A program made the position numbers and the translations under genes. The notes below the pieces were generated by a model. The model made no database searches. It saw only the letters and a list, made by a program, of their open reading frames with translations, and had not been told where the DNA came from. From Nguyenibacter vanlangensis (GTDB lineage: Bacteria > Pseudomonadota > Alphaproteobacteria > Acetobacterales > Acetobacteraceae): a stretch of 64,000 nucleotides of DNA. Every line of letters begins with the position of its first letter. Within the stretch, counting starts at the first letter, position 1. The stretch spans positions 2,647,501 to 2,711,500 of the forward strand of contig NZ_CP152276.1 of the NCBI RefSeq assembly GCF_038719015.1. Direction: 5' to 3'. Below, piece after piece: positions 27,853 to 36,630 of this stretch.

Positions 27853-29578
27853 AGATTTGGGTTCATCCGCACTTTGCGTGCAGGCTGGGATTGTACGGCG
27901 GCCGAAGATTTGGGAAAGGCTGAGGATCTACCACTGATCCGGATCCCGCGCCCTTGTCCGCCGTTCGAGCCCTTGATTTCCCTTCGTCCTTGTCCGCTGG
28001 TCGTCCGGTCATGGTGGCTGATCATTTGTGGGTGGAGACGAAATCCCGTTGTCATGGAGCAGCCTGTCCCGATTGTGGGACGGTGTCGCATCGACGTCAC
28101 AGCCATTATGTTCGCAAGCTTTCTGACATGCCGGCGCATGGACGCCGTGTTTCCCTGTCGATGACGGTGCGACGTTTTCGTTGCACCGACAAAGGATGTC
28201 AGCGCCGAACCTTCGTCGAACCATTGGGGGAATTCGCGGCTCCCTACGCGCGGCAGACGTGTCGGCTGGCGAACCTCCACACCTACGTAGCCCACGCGCT
28301 GGGCGGGAGTGCAGGTGCCCGTATGGCGGCGCGCCTGTGCTGTCCCATCAGCGCCGACACGCTGATACGGCGCATCGTCAGGATGGCAGCGGTCGCCGGC
28401 CGGCCTGAAACGCCCCGCGTGCTCGGTGTCGACGACTGGGCCTGGCGGCGTGGCCGACACTATGGCACCATTCTCGTGGACCTCGAACGAAACAGGGTGG
28501 TCGATCTTCTGGCCGACCGGCAGGGGGACACTCTCGCGGCGTGGCTCCGCGATCATCCCGGTATCGAGATTGTCGCCCGTGATCGCGCAGGGGCCTATGC
28601 CGACGGCATTCGGCAGGGCGCCCCGGCCGCCATTCAGGTCGCAGATCGCTGGCATCTGATCCGCAATCTTCATGATGCGTTCCTGACCGTCGTCGACCGG
28701 CACGCCGTTCTGGCCAGGCGCATCATGGCCGATATCACGAATGAGGTCTCCCCGGTCGGACAGCCGGTCGACGCAGGAATGGTGAGCGATCCGGGCGAGA
28801 CTGGGCCCGTTGCGTCCAGTCAGGCCCGTCAGGGACAGCGTGAAGAGCAATACCGGCAGGCGGCCGCCATGCGGGCGAAGGGACAGACGATCAGCCGTAT
28901 CGCACAGACAATTGGCGCGGAACGCAAGACCGTCCGGCGGTGGTTGCGACAGGGTCACCCCTCGACGTGGCAGCGTCGCATTTTTCGGCCCGGCATCATG
29001 ACCCCCTACGCCACCTTTCTCGATCGACGCCTGAAGGAAGGATGTCACAATGCCGCCCGTCTGCATCGTGAAATCACCGCCATGGGGTTCTCCGGTCGAT
29101 ATGGAAGCGTCCGGGACTGGGTCTTGTCGAGACGATCCACGGCAGGTGCATCTCATCCGGTGCCGATCAAACCCGTGCCCATGGGTAGAAACCTGGCTCG
29201 GATGCTCACGACCGAAACCAGCAACCGGTCAGATATGGACGTCCTGTTTATCCAGCGCCTGATGACGGCCGCGCCGGTGCTGGCGCAAGCCACGGTCTGG
29301 GTAAGAGACATGCAGGATCTCTTTACCAGAAAATCACAGGCATCCCTGGAAACCCTTCTCGAAGCGGGGGAAAGAACGCCTCTATCCCGTTTTGTAACTG
29401 GCCTGCGGCGAGACCTTTCCGCCGTTCAGGCCGCACTGCACCACCCCTGGACCACCAGTCCCGTCGAAGGGCAGATCAGCCGCCTCAAGATGATCAAGCG
29501 CACCATGTTCGGTAGGGCAGGCTTCAAACTCCTCCGCGCCCGTGTCATGCACGCAAAGTGCGGATGAACCCAATTCTC
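27853..29578. mobile_element. ISL3-family insertion sequence
   Basis: About 1726 bp with long, near-perfect terminal inverted repeats, GAGATTTGGGTTCATCCGC at the left and its partner GAGAATTGGGTTCATCCGC (read from the right end inward), both continuing ACTTTGCGTGCA. The flanking 8-mers do not match, so no target duplication is seen; together with loss of the pta 5' end this points to a deletion next to the element. Confidence 0.85.
27954..29567 (+). CDS. ISL3-family transposase
   Basis: 537 residues: an N-terminal zinc-finger region (CHGAACPDCGTVSHRRHSHYVRKLSDMPAHGRRVSL, RRFRCTDKGCQRRTF), a DDE catalytic domain (VLGVDDWAWRRGRHYGTILVDLE, VARDRAGAYADGIR, QVADRWHLIRNL) with a DUF-type insertion, and SPVEGQISRLKMIKRTMFGRAGFKLLRARV at the end. 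The frame begins at a TTG (27954); an ATG at 28011 is the next option. It appears intact and may be active. Confidence 0.92.
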   Translation: MSAVRALDFPSSLSAGRPVMVADHLWVETKSRCHGAACPDCGTVSHRRHSHYVRKLSDMPAHGRRVSLSMTVRRFRCTDKGCQRRTFVEPLGEFAAPYARQTCRLANLHTYVAHALGGSAGARMAARLCCPISADTLIRRIVRMAAVAGRPETPRVLGVDDWAWRRGRHYGTILVDLERNRVVDLLADRQGDTLAAWLRDHPGIEIVARDRAGAYADGIRQGAPAAIQVADRWHLIRNLHDAFLTVVDRHAVLARRIMADITNEVSPVGQPVDAGMVSDPGETGPVASSQARQGQREEQYRQAAAMRAKGQTISRIAQTIGAERKTVRRWLRQGHPSTWQRRIFRPGIMTPYATFLDRRLKEGCHNAARLHREITAMGFSGRYGSVRDWVLSRRSTAGASHPVPIKPVPMGRNLARMLTTETSNRSDMDVLFIQRLMTAAPVLAQATVWVRDMQDLFTRKSQASLETLLEAGERTPLSRFVTGLRRDLSAVQAALHHPWTTSPVEGQISRLKMIKRTMFGRAGFKLLRARVMHAKCG

Positions 29579-29670
29579 AATGAAAATTTCCGCCCCTACA
29601 GGGTCAGTTCTCGCTGGAAATCAACAACGTAATCTAGCAGACTCTAAGCGACTGACATAGGCAAGCTGCT

Positions 29671-30804
29671 TCAAGCTGGGAATTCTATGACCTGGCGCAC
29701 GGCTTCGGCCGCGCTCAGCCGGTCGAAGGCGGCATTGATGTCGTCGATGGCGATGCGGCTGCTCAACAACCTGTCCACCGGCAGGCGCCCGGTCCGATAT
29801 AGCGCCATGTAGCGCGGGATATCGCGCACTGGCACGCATGTTCCCATATAGCTTCCCGCGAGCGTCCGCTCCTCACCCACGAGACTGGCGATGTTCAGGG
29901 AAAGCGTGGCATCCTTCGGCGGCAGGCCGGCGGTCACCGTCATGCCGCCGGCACGACGGGTCATTGCCACCGCGCTTTCCAGGGCACGGATCGATCCCGC
30001 CATCTCGAAAGCATAATCGACGCCGCCGCCCGACAGCCGCCTCACCTGCGCGATCGCATCCATAGAGCCCGCGTTCACCGTCATGGTGGCCCCGATCTCG
30101 CGCGCAAGCGCCAGCTTGGTGTCCGAGAGATCGACCGCGATCACCTCCCCCGCCCCCGCCGCCCGCGCTCCCATGACGGCGGCGAGACCGACGCCGCCCA
30201 ACCCGACCACGGCGACGCTCGTGCCCATCGTGACTTTCGCGGTATTGACGACTGCACCCACCCCGGTCATGACCGCGCAGCCGAACAGCGCGGCTTCCGC
30301 GAACGGCACGTCCGGATCGATCCTAACCAGCGAGTCGGGCGACACCACGGCATGATCCGCGAAGCTCGAGACGCCGAGATGGTGATGGACCGGCTTTCCA
30401 TCCAAGCTCAGCCTGACGGCCCCGCCGATCAGCGTGCCAGCGGCATTCGCAACGCCACCGGGTTCGCACATCGCCGGACGGCCGCCGGCGCAGATCGGGC
30501 AATGACCGCAACTCGGGGTGAACGTCATCACCACATGGTCGCCAACCGCGAAGTCCGACACATCCTGCCCCACCTCCTGAATCACGCCCGCCGACTCGTG
30601 TCCAAGCACCATCGGCATGGGACGGGGCCGGCTGCCATTGATGACGGACAGATCCGAGTGGCACAGGCCCGTGGCCATGATCCGTACCAGAACCTCCGCT
30701 GGACCAGGAGCGGCCAGGTCGAGGGTCTCGATCGAAAGCGGGCAGCTTTGCGCATAAGGCGCCGGCCTCCCCATTTCATGCAGAACGGCAGCCCGGATTT
30801 TCAT
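29671..30804 (-). CDS. Zinc-dependent medium-chain alcohol dehydrogenase
   Basis: 377 residues. The catalytic-zinc ligands are in GLCHSDLSV and LGHESAGVIQEVG, structural-zinc cysteines in CGHCPICAGGRPAMC, and the NAD-binding motif is GLGGVGLAAVMGARAAGA. The length and the CxxCxxCxxxxxxxC lobe place it with class III-like alcohol dehydrogenases. It lies 27 bases downstream of the acetolactate synthase gene on the same strand, so reduction of an aldehyde or ketone made by that pathway is plausible. Substrate not determinable. Confidence 0.88.
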   Translation of the reverse strand: MKIRAAVLHEMGRPAPYAQSCPLSIETLDLAAPGPAEVLVRIMATGLCHSDLSVINGSRPRPMPMVLGHESAGVIQEVGQDVSDFAVGDHVVMTFTPSCGHCPICAGGRPAMCEPGGVANAAGTLIGGAVRLSLDGKPVHHHLGVSSFADHAVVSPDSLVRIDPDVPFAEAALFGCAVMTGVGAVVNTAKVTMGTSVAVVGLGGVGLAAVMGARAAGAGEVIAVDLSDTKLALAREIGATMTVNAGSMDAIAQVRRLSGGGVDYAFEMAGSIRALESAVAMTRRAGGMTVTAGLPPKDATLSLNIASLVGEERTLAGSYMGTCVPVRDIPRYMALYRTGRLPVDRLLSSRIAIDDINAAFDRLSAAEAVRQVIEFPA

Positions 30805-30831
30805 GATGCTGATCCTTCTTTTCCGTGACTG

Positions 30832-32493
30832 TCAAAGCGCGATCGTCAGTTCACCGAGGCGATCAGTCAATTTTATATTCTCGGAATAATCGACAGGGCA
30901 CGCAATGATCGACACGCCGTCACCCGCAAGCGCCGTGCGCAGGACCGGCAGCAGGTCAGTGGCGCGCTCGATCGCATAGCCATGCGCGCCGAAGCTCTCG
31001 GCATATTTGACGAAATCCGGATTACCGAAATCGACATCACGATGATGCTTCAGTTCCAGGTCCATCTTCCACTTGATCAGCCCATAGGCATTGTCCACCC
31101 ATACCAGAACGACCAGAGGGATTTTCTCGCGCACCGCGGTCTCGATCTCCTGCGAGTTCATCAGGAACGAGCCGTCTCCCATCACGGCGAGCACCTTGCG
31201 CCCTGGACATGCCAGCTTGGCTGCGATCGCTCCGGGCAGGGAGAAGGCCATCGTGGAGAGACCGTTGGAGATCAGGCAGGTCAGCGGCTTCTGCGCGGGA
31301 TAGAGCCGCGCCATCCACATCTTGATCGCTCCTGTGTCGGCAAGGACGATGTCGTCGTCATCCAGCGCGGCGCGGATGTCGGCGACGATGCGCTGCGGCA
31401 CCAGCGGAAAGGCATCGTTGGCCGCACCCGCCGAGCACTCCGCCTCCAGGATCGCGCGGATCTTCGCATCGGTGCTGAACGGACCGGCCGGCATGGCCTC
31501 GAACGTGGCGATCAACGCGTCCAGCGCGGCATCGATATCGGCCTCGACCGCGACTGCGACCGGGTAGGCGGCATCGATGTCCTCGGCGAAGCGGTGAACG
31601 TGGATGATGGTCTTGTCCCGCGCGGGATTGATGCGCGACGGCGCGAATTCCTGCAATTCGTAGCCGACCGAGAGAATGACGTCGGCGGCGTCGAAGGCGA
31701 AATTCTCATAGTCATGGCGCATGAAGCCGATGACGCCCAGCGAATTGGGATGTCGCGCGGGCAGCACGCCTTTGGCCATGAAGGTCGTCGCCACGGGAAT
31801 GTTGAGCATCTCCGACAGCTTTCGCAGCTTGTCCGAGGCGCGTGCGCGCGCGACCCCGTGGCCCGCCAGGATGACCGGCCGCCGCGCCGCGCGCAGGATA
31901 TCCGCCGCTGCCGCCACGCGGCCCGCGTCGGGCGCGGTCGCGTGCGACGGACGGCAGCAGAGCGGGGCGAGCCCGGCGGGTGCCGCCGTCGCTTCCAGAT
32001 CCTCGGGGATCGCCAGATAGACCGCGCCAGGCCGCTCGCGCTGGGCGAGGTCGAACGCCTTGCGCACCATCTCCGGCACGGCGAGCGCCGTCGTCATGGT
32101 CGCGGCCCATTTGGTCACGGGGCGGAACATGCTTTCGAGATCCACGTATTGATGCGACTCCTTGTAGATCCGGTTGAGCCCCACCTGCGCCGTGATCGCG
32201 ACCAGCGGCGTGCTGTCGGTATTGGCGTCCGCCACGCCCAACAGCAGATTGATCGCCCCGGGGCCGAGCGTCGCGGTGCAGACGGCGGCGCGGCCCGTCA
32301 GGCGGCCGTAGATATCGGCCATGAAGGAGGCTGCTTGCTCGTGCCGGACCAGCACGAAACGGATGGAGGAGCCCTCGGTCGCATCGACGAGACGGATGTT
32401 TTCCTCGCCCGGTATGCCGAACATGTAGCGCACGCCCTCGGCTTCGAGGCAGTGGACGACCAGTTGGGCCACAGTCGTTGACGGATCGGACAT
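30832..32493 (-). CDS. Catabolic acetolactate synthase-like ThDP enzyme
   Basis: 553 residues with the three ThDP-enzyme domains. The Pyr domain opens AQLVVHCLEAEGVRYMFGIPGEENIRLVDA, has the catalytic Glu in FVLVRHEQAASFMADIYGRLTG, and includes ESHQYVDLESMFRPVTKW as in AlsS-type enzymes. The PP domain has GDGSFLMNSQEIETAVREKIPLVVLVWVDN. There is no regulatory subunit gene nearby, which fits a catabolic, FAD-independent type: 2 pyruvate to acetolactate plus CO2. The ATG is at 32493 although a longer frame overlaps the AEC gene. Benzoylformate decarboxylase-like activity is an alternative. Confidence 0.82.
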   Translation of the reverse strand: MSDPSTTVAQLVVHCLEAEGVRYMFGIPGEENIRLVDATEGSSIRFVLVRHEQAASFMADIYGRLTGRAAVCTATLGPGAINLLLGVADANTDSTPLVAITAQVGLNRIYKESHQYVDLESMFRPVTKWAATMTTALAVPEMVRKAFDLAQRERPGAVYLAIPEDLEATAAPAGLAPLCCRPSHATAPDAGRVAAAADILRAARRPVILAGHGVARARASDKLRKLSEMLNIPVATTFMAKGVLPARHPNSLGVIGFMRHDYENFAFDAADVILSVGYELQEFAPSRINPARDKTIIHVHRFAEDIDAAYPVAVAVEADIDAALDALIATFEAMPAGPFSTDAKIRAILEAECSAGAANDAFPLVPQRIVADIRAALDDDDIVLADTGAIKMWMARLYPAQKPLTCLISNGLSTMAFSLPGAIAAKLACPGRKVLAVMGDGSFLMNSQEIETAVREKIPLVVLVWVDNAYGLIKWKMDLELKHHRDVDFGNPDFVKYAESFGAHGYAIERATDLLPVLRTALAGDGVSIIACPVDYSENIKLTDRLGELTIAL

Positions 32494-32519
32494 AGCGATA
32501 TTCCTCTCTTGGGAGGCGC

Positions 32520-33473
32520 CTACAGGCTGGTCAGCCAGATGAAGGCGCCCATGGTAAGCACGGACAGCATGGTGGTGAAGAATAGCACGGAGGCCATCTC
32601 CCGCTCGGCCACGCGATATTGCACGGCCAGCATCACCGCGATCGAGGCGGTCGGGATGGCCATGGTGACGACGCTCTCCTGCCGCAGCGCGGGCGACAGC
32701 CCCAGGACGAGGGCCGTCCCCCAGGTGATCGCCGGCATCAGCACGTTCTTGGCGAAGACGGCGCGGAACACCTGTCCGTCCCACATCACCTGGCGCGAGA
32801 ACAGGATGATGCCCGATGCGAACAGAGCGACGCCGCCGGTGGATTGGCCCAGCAGCGTCAGCGAGCCACGAAGCGCGTGCGGCAGCGAGAGCCCGCACAA
32901 CACCAGCAGCAGGGCCGCGAGCGGCGCCCACACGACCGGCTCCTTGCACGCATGGACCCCATAGTCGACGAAATTGCCGCCCTTGGGCGCATTCGCGGCC
33001 GTGTCGTCCGTCGCCTGGGCACCGGCGACCAGGAAGATGAGGGTCAGCGGCACCTGCACGAGATTCATCAACAGGCTCGCGATCGCGATCGGCACTGCGC
33101 TCGCGGGTCCGAAGATATGGCCCAGCACCGGCACGCCGACGAAAGGAACGGCCGGCCCGCTGATGGCCAGTGCCTCCAGCGCAGCCACGCCGATGGGGCG
33201 ATGGAACAGATAGCGGGCGAAGCCCAGCACGACGCCGTAGCTGCCGACCATCCCGAGCGTGATGACGAAGAGCAAGGGTCCTGCGGAGAGAACCTGATCG
33301 CGCGGCGTCGCCATGATGCCGGCGAACAGATTCAGCGGCAGAGCGTAGAGCATCACCATCCGGTTGAGGATGGCCGCCTGATCGCCACTGAAATTCCGAT
33401 CCCATCCCGCGAGATAGCCCAGAAGAAGCGTCACGACGATCGGCAGCAGGGCTTCTACGATGGTCGAACTCAT
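32520..33473 (-). CDS. AEC-family carrier 1
   Basis: 317 residues, about ten membrane segments, AEC/auxin-efflux-carrier fold (LPIVVTLLLGYLAGWDRNFSGDQAAILNRMVMLYALPLNLF, GPAVPFVGVPVLGHIFGPASAVPIAIASLLMNLVQVPLTL). Members move malonate, malate and similar acids. The ATG at 33473 follows the natural start MSSTIVEALLP. It precedes the acetolactate synthase gene by 26 bases and is paralogous to the carrier at 34103, so the carrier and enzyme genes form one unit. Confidence 0.88.
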   Translation of the reverse strand: MSSTIVEALLPIVVTLLLGYLAGWDRNFSGDQAAILNRMVMLYALPLNLFAGIMATPRDQVLSAGPLLFVITLGMVGSYGVVLGFARYLFHRPIGVAALEALAISGPAVPFVGVPVLGHIFGPASAVPIAIASLLMNLVQVPLTLIFLVAGAQATDDTAANAPKGGNFVDYGVHACKEPVVWAPLAALLLVLCGLSLPHALRGSLTLLGQSTGGVALFASGIILFSRQVMWDGQVFRAVFAKNVLMPAITWGTALVLGLSPALRQESVVTMAIPTASIAVMLAVQYRVAEREMASVLFFTTMLSVLTMGAFIWLTSL

Positions 33474-33528
33474 GGATGCGGCGGCCTTTCGAGCACGGAA
33501 CGGAGAGGTGGGCGGCACGCGGGACTCG

Positions 33529-33915
33529 TCATAGCAGGGCCGTCGCCTTGAAGCCGATCACGCTCGCGTTGCGGATATGGGTCGAGCCGCCTGGATGAAC
33601 GACATATTCGTATTCCGGCTGAAACAGCATGCCCCGCCACACCGCCGCGCCATAATAGACTTCCATGATTCCCTCATCGGATTGCGGTCCCATCAGGCCG
33701 GCACCGGGGCTGAGGCCGGCGGCTTCGCGTAGTTCCTCGCCCCGACGCAGAGCGAAGCTGAACGTGTAATGCGAGAATACGATGCCTAACCGGTCATGAT
33801 CCCGACCCGGCACGACGCTCGGCGCCGTGAGGCCGATGAATTCCTGCTCATGAAACACGCTGATCGACGCGTTATTATAAATAAAACCGCCGAACAGGAT
33901 GCCGCCGCTCGTCAT
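33529..33915 (-). pseudogene. OprB-type porin, C-terminal fragment
   Basis: Encodes the last 120 or so residues of an OprB-like porin: GGFIYNNASISVFHEQEFIGLTAPS, LRRGEELREAAGLSPGAGLMGPQSDEGIMEVYYG and the closing strand GGSTHIRNASVIGFKATALL. The intact paralogue at 42854 ends LRRGEEIRISDGLSPGKNIYGPQSD...SYLRSASFVGFKTSILL, clearly related. The 5' three quarters are missing, cut near an IS5-type end. Confidence 0.85.
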
Positions 33916-33977
33916 CGAGCTCTATATCTACCTGATGGGCCTCGCGGTCCATAACGAACCCCTCTTCTATTAGATAC

Positions 33978-34035
33978 TGCGCGCGGGTGATTTCAGTCGA
34001 GCCATCGTGATCTCATTAGGTTCTCGCAAACCCAT
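33978..34035 (-). mobile_element. IS5-family end remnant
   Basis: The inverted repeat GGGTTTGCGAGAACCT (on the minus strand, starting at 34035) is followed by STEITRAQYLIEEG, the beginning of an IS5-type transposase as at 12257-12470. The element is cut after about 60 bases and lies exactly where the porin gene was truncated. Confidence 0.6.
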
Positions 34036-34102
34036 GAATCATAACCAAGTGAAATCACACAACTTATTTTCGGTGAGACACTCAATTAACAAGAGCAACC
34101 CA

Positions 34103-35074
34103 TCAATGTGTCAGTGCGATGAATGCGCCTACGGTTAATGGCGACATAATTGTGCTTATCAGGAGAATCGACGGGGCGGATTCCTCGGCCACACCATATT
34201 CCAGCGCCAACATCACGATGATTGGCATGGCGGGGATAGCCATGGTGATTACAGCCTGAGAAATGATGCCGCGATCTATGCCGAGCCAGAAAAGGCAACC
34301 AAAAACCAATCCCGGCTGTACAATGTTCTTGAGAAAAACAAAAAGCAAAGTGTATAGATCGATTTTGACCTTGTAGGCAGCCAGCACAATACCCGCCGCA
34401 AAAAGCGCAACACCCGCAGAGGACCCTCCCAGAAGAAGAAGCGACTTCCCGACGAGAGGCGGCACGGGGATGCCGACCACCACGATGATCGTACCGAGAA
34501 AGGGCGCCCAAACCAGCGGTTTTTTGCACGTTTCCTTGATTTGCGCCACGAGTATTTCCCTGGGTCTGCCTGGAACGCTCTGGCGAGATCCTTCGGGTAG
34601 GTTAATGGCTTTCTCGCCCTTACCTAGTGTCAGGAGAAAAATTGTGAGCGGCACGACCGTCACATTGATGACAATGCTGGCGACAGCGATCGGAATAGCG
34701 CTGCTAGACCCGAAGACGCCGCCAAGGATAGCGGGACCGAAAAACGGTACCGCAGGGCCCGCCGCGGTTACCGCGCCCAAAGCACTCGTGCTCACCGTCA
34801 AGCGAAAGGCTAGACGACACAACATATACACCAATGCATACATGCCGATGATGCCAATCAGAATAGCGATAACGAGTGGAACGCTCTTGAGCAGATAGGC
34901 CCGCGATGTGCTGATTGTCCCGGCAAATATAGAAAGCGGAACGGCGTAAGTGATCACCATGCGGTTCAGAGTGCCGGCTTCCTTGCCGGTGAAGTCATGA
35001 TGCCACGCAGCCACAAAACCCAGGCACAGCGTCACGACGATAGGAATCGTCGTGCTCAAAATCGTCAGTATCAT
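34103..35074 (-). CDS. AEC-family carrier 2 (citrate lyase operon)
   Basis: 323 residues with ten membrane segments and the same family signature as carrier 1 (IPIVVTLCLGFVAAWHHDFTGKEAGTLNRMVITYAVPLSIFAG, GPAVPFFGPAILGGVFGSSSAIPIAVASIVINVTVVPLTIF). It is 61 bases behind citG and is the last gene of the citrate lyase operon, so a di- or tricarboxylate or acetate exchanger is the natural guess. Lower GC than backbone genes. Confidence 0.87.
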   Translation of the reverse strand: MILTILSTTIPIVVTLCLGFVAAWHHDFTGKEAGTLNRMVITYAVPLSIFAGTISTSRAYLLKSVPLVIAILIGIIGMYALVYMLCRLAFRLTVSTSALGAVTAAGPAVPFFGPAILGGVFGSSSAIPIAVASIVINVTVVPLTIFLLTLGKGEKAINLPEGSRQSVPGRPREILVAQIKETCKKPLVWAPFLGTIIVVVGIPVPPLVGKSLLLLGGSSAGVALFAAGIVLAAYKVKIDLYTLLFVFLKNIVQPGLVFGCLFWLGIDRGIISQAVITMAIPAMPIIVMLALEYGVAEESAPSILLISTIMSPLTVGAFIALTH

Positions 35075-35135
35075 GAGAAATCATCGCCTTTCTTATGGAT
35101 TCAAAGCCCATCTGTTAACTTTTTCGGCAATTTGC

Positions 35136-36062
35136 CTAGGTATTTACAATTCTATTCATTTTTTTACAAAAATGTCGATCGACGCATTCAAGAGTCCAAA
35201 TTTTTGATGCCGGAAGTTGCGCAAGAAACCAGGTTACCGCAAGTAGATCAGCACTCCCTCCTGGACTTAGATTGCGGGCTATGAGGGCATCGTCAAAGAG
35301 ACAGAGCTTATCCAGAAGATCGGATGCAGGTTTCGGGTTCTGTAAAAGCAGGTTCGACGCGTAGTCCCTAACGAACGTAAGGCCGTCAACACCGCCCCGA
35401 GATACAAGGTTGGTATCCGCATTGAAGGCGAGCAACTCCAGGAGTACTCGCATGAGTGCGTGATTTTCACAGTCGCCTTGCTGGAGTAGATCATCATAAA
35501 TCGGGAGTGCGAGTCTACGGACCGTCGCAAAGCCCGACTCTGCCTCACCACGTGCGCCGGAAAGACCGTAGCGTCTGTAAACCCGCTCGCCCGCTGTCCG
35601 GGTGCGTCCGGCGTTCCCCAGCTCACGCCCCACGATACCGTGACAGAAGTCGGCAACCATGAAACACAGGTTTTCTCGTGTAATGTCGATCCTAAGAGCC
35701 TCGGCACGCCCCGCGGCGACCGAAAGCAACCCCAAGGCGAAAATCGCTCCCTTGTGGGTATTGATCCCACCTGTCGCCGCGAACATGGCCGTCTCGCACT
35801 CAAAACCAATGGGCCGAATAAGCGCCAGACATTCACCTGGCGCTATTGTTGCATTCGACGCTCCCCACTCGAAAAATCGCAGGAACCAAGGAGAAATAGC
35901 GTTGATGCTTCTGATGAAGGTTTGAAGTGTCATATCGTTATGAGCGCCGCTATTGCGCCGATCCACTAATCCGGGTTTCGGTGTTAAAAACAGTTCAGTC
36001 AGAAGTGCGCGTTCCGCGTTGCAACGAATCCTCACTGCCAATTTTTCGTTACTGTGGGACAT
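35136..36062 (-). CDS. citG: CitG, triphosphoribosyl-dephospho-CoA synthase
   Basis: Makes the precursor of the citrate lyase prosthetic group from ATP and dephospho-CoA. About 308 residues, with the family segments LLTELFLTPKPGLVDRRNSGAHNDMTLQTFIRSI near the start and GINTHKGAIFALGLL, RELGNAGRTRTAGERVY, plus GGVDGLTFVRDYA. I use the ATG at 36062; a TTG at 36083 overlapping the citX stop is possible and would be coupled. MdcB of malonate decarboxylase is homologous but the neighbouring citDEF identify this one. Confidence 0.88.
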   Translation of the reverse strand: MSHSNEKLAVRIRCNAERALLTELFLTPKPGLVDRRNSGAHNDMTLQTFIRSINAISPWFLRFFEWGASNATIAPGECLALIRPIGFECETAMFAATGGINTHKGAIFALGLLSVAAGRAEALRIDITRENLCFMVADFCHGIVGRELGNAGRTRTAGERVYRRYGLSGARGEAESGFATVRRLALPIYDDLLQQGDCENHALMRVLLELLAFNADTNLVSRGGVDGLTFVRDYASNLLLQNPKPASDLLDKLCLFDDALIARNLSPGGSADLLAVTWFLAQLPASKIWTLECVDRHFCKKMNRIVNT

Positions 36063-36079
36063 CGTACCGAGTCTTTCTA

Positions 36080-36613
36080 TCAAAGGATAACGACATCGGC
36101 GTTATCGATGATCCGCTTTACGGCGTTTGTTAATGATACCAATGAATGTTTGCGCGAACGCCCACATTCAAAAGCGGGTGCATTGCAGACAAGACACTTC
36201 CTTCCGTCGAATCCTGACTCCTTACGTGACAGAGATTGTCCATCCGCCCCTATAACGTCGAGATCCCATAGTCTTCCCAGTGGCATGGTGTTCTCCAGGA
36301 AGACAAGATGCGATTTCAGGGCGCGGATATCGGCGTCGAATACGTATAATGCTTCAGGTCCGGTTTCCAGAAAGGTGACGGCACGATAACGACACGGCCA
36401 TCCATATTGTTTTTGGGCGGCTTCGACCGCGGCAATTGCTCCTTGGAAAACCGTCCTCAATCGCGAACTGTCCTTCACTGGTCCGGGGGCGACAAGCGTT
36501 ATAGACACAACCGCCTTGCCAAAGCGCGCTCGCACCTGAGCCTGCCGGATCGCCCTTTGCTCACGTGCGTCAAGAATTTGCTCAAGACTTACCCTGTTAT
36601 CGGCCGCCCCCAT
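36080..36613 (-). CDS. citX: CitX, holo-citrate-lyase synthase
   Basis: Transfers the phosphoribosyl-dephospho-CoA group onto the acyl-carrier subunit CitD. About 177 residues with VSLEQILDAREQRAIRQ near the start (the family signature LLxAREqR), TLVAPGPVKDSSRLRTVFQGAI, and a late GRKCLVCNAPAFECGRSRKHSL with its Cys-rich RxCLvC motif. The ATG at 36613 is preferred; an in-frame TTG at 36634 overlaps the citF stop. Its stop overlaps the possible upstream start of citG. Confidence 0.87.
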   Translation of the reverse strand: MGAADNRVSLEQILDAREQRAIRQAQVRARFGKAVVSITLVAPGPVKDSSRLRTVFQGAIAAVEAAQKQYGWPCRYRAVTFLETGPEALYVFDADIRALKSHLVFLENTMPLGRLWDLDVIGADGQSLSRKESGFDGRKCLVCNAPAFECGRSRKHSLVSLTNAVKRIIDNADVVIL

Positions 36614-36630
36614 GATCAAATCGCACTCAA

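Noticed and set aside
30982..32481. 499-codon plus-strand frame opposite acetolactate synthase
   Set aside because: Antisense shadow without motifs.
30832..32493. Oxalyl-CoA decarboxylase for the ThDP enzyme, prompted by the frc fragment
   Set aside because: The N-terminal and central segments (GIPGEENIRLVDA, ESHQYVDLESMFRPVTKW) fit catabolic acetolactate synthases better; kept only as an idea in the findings.
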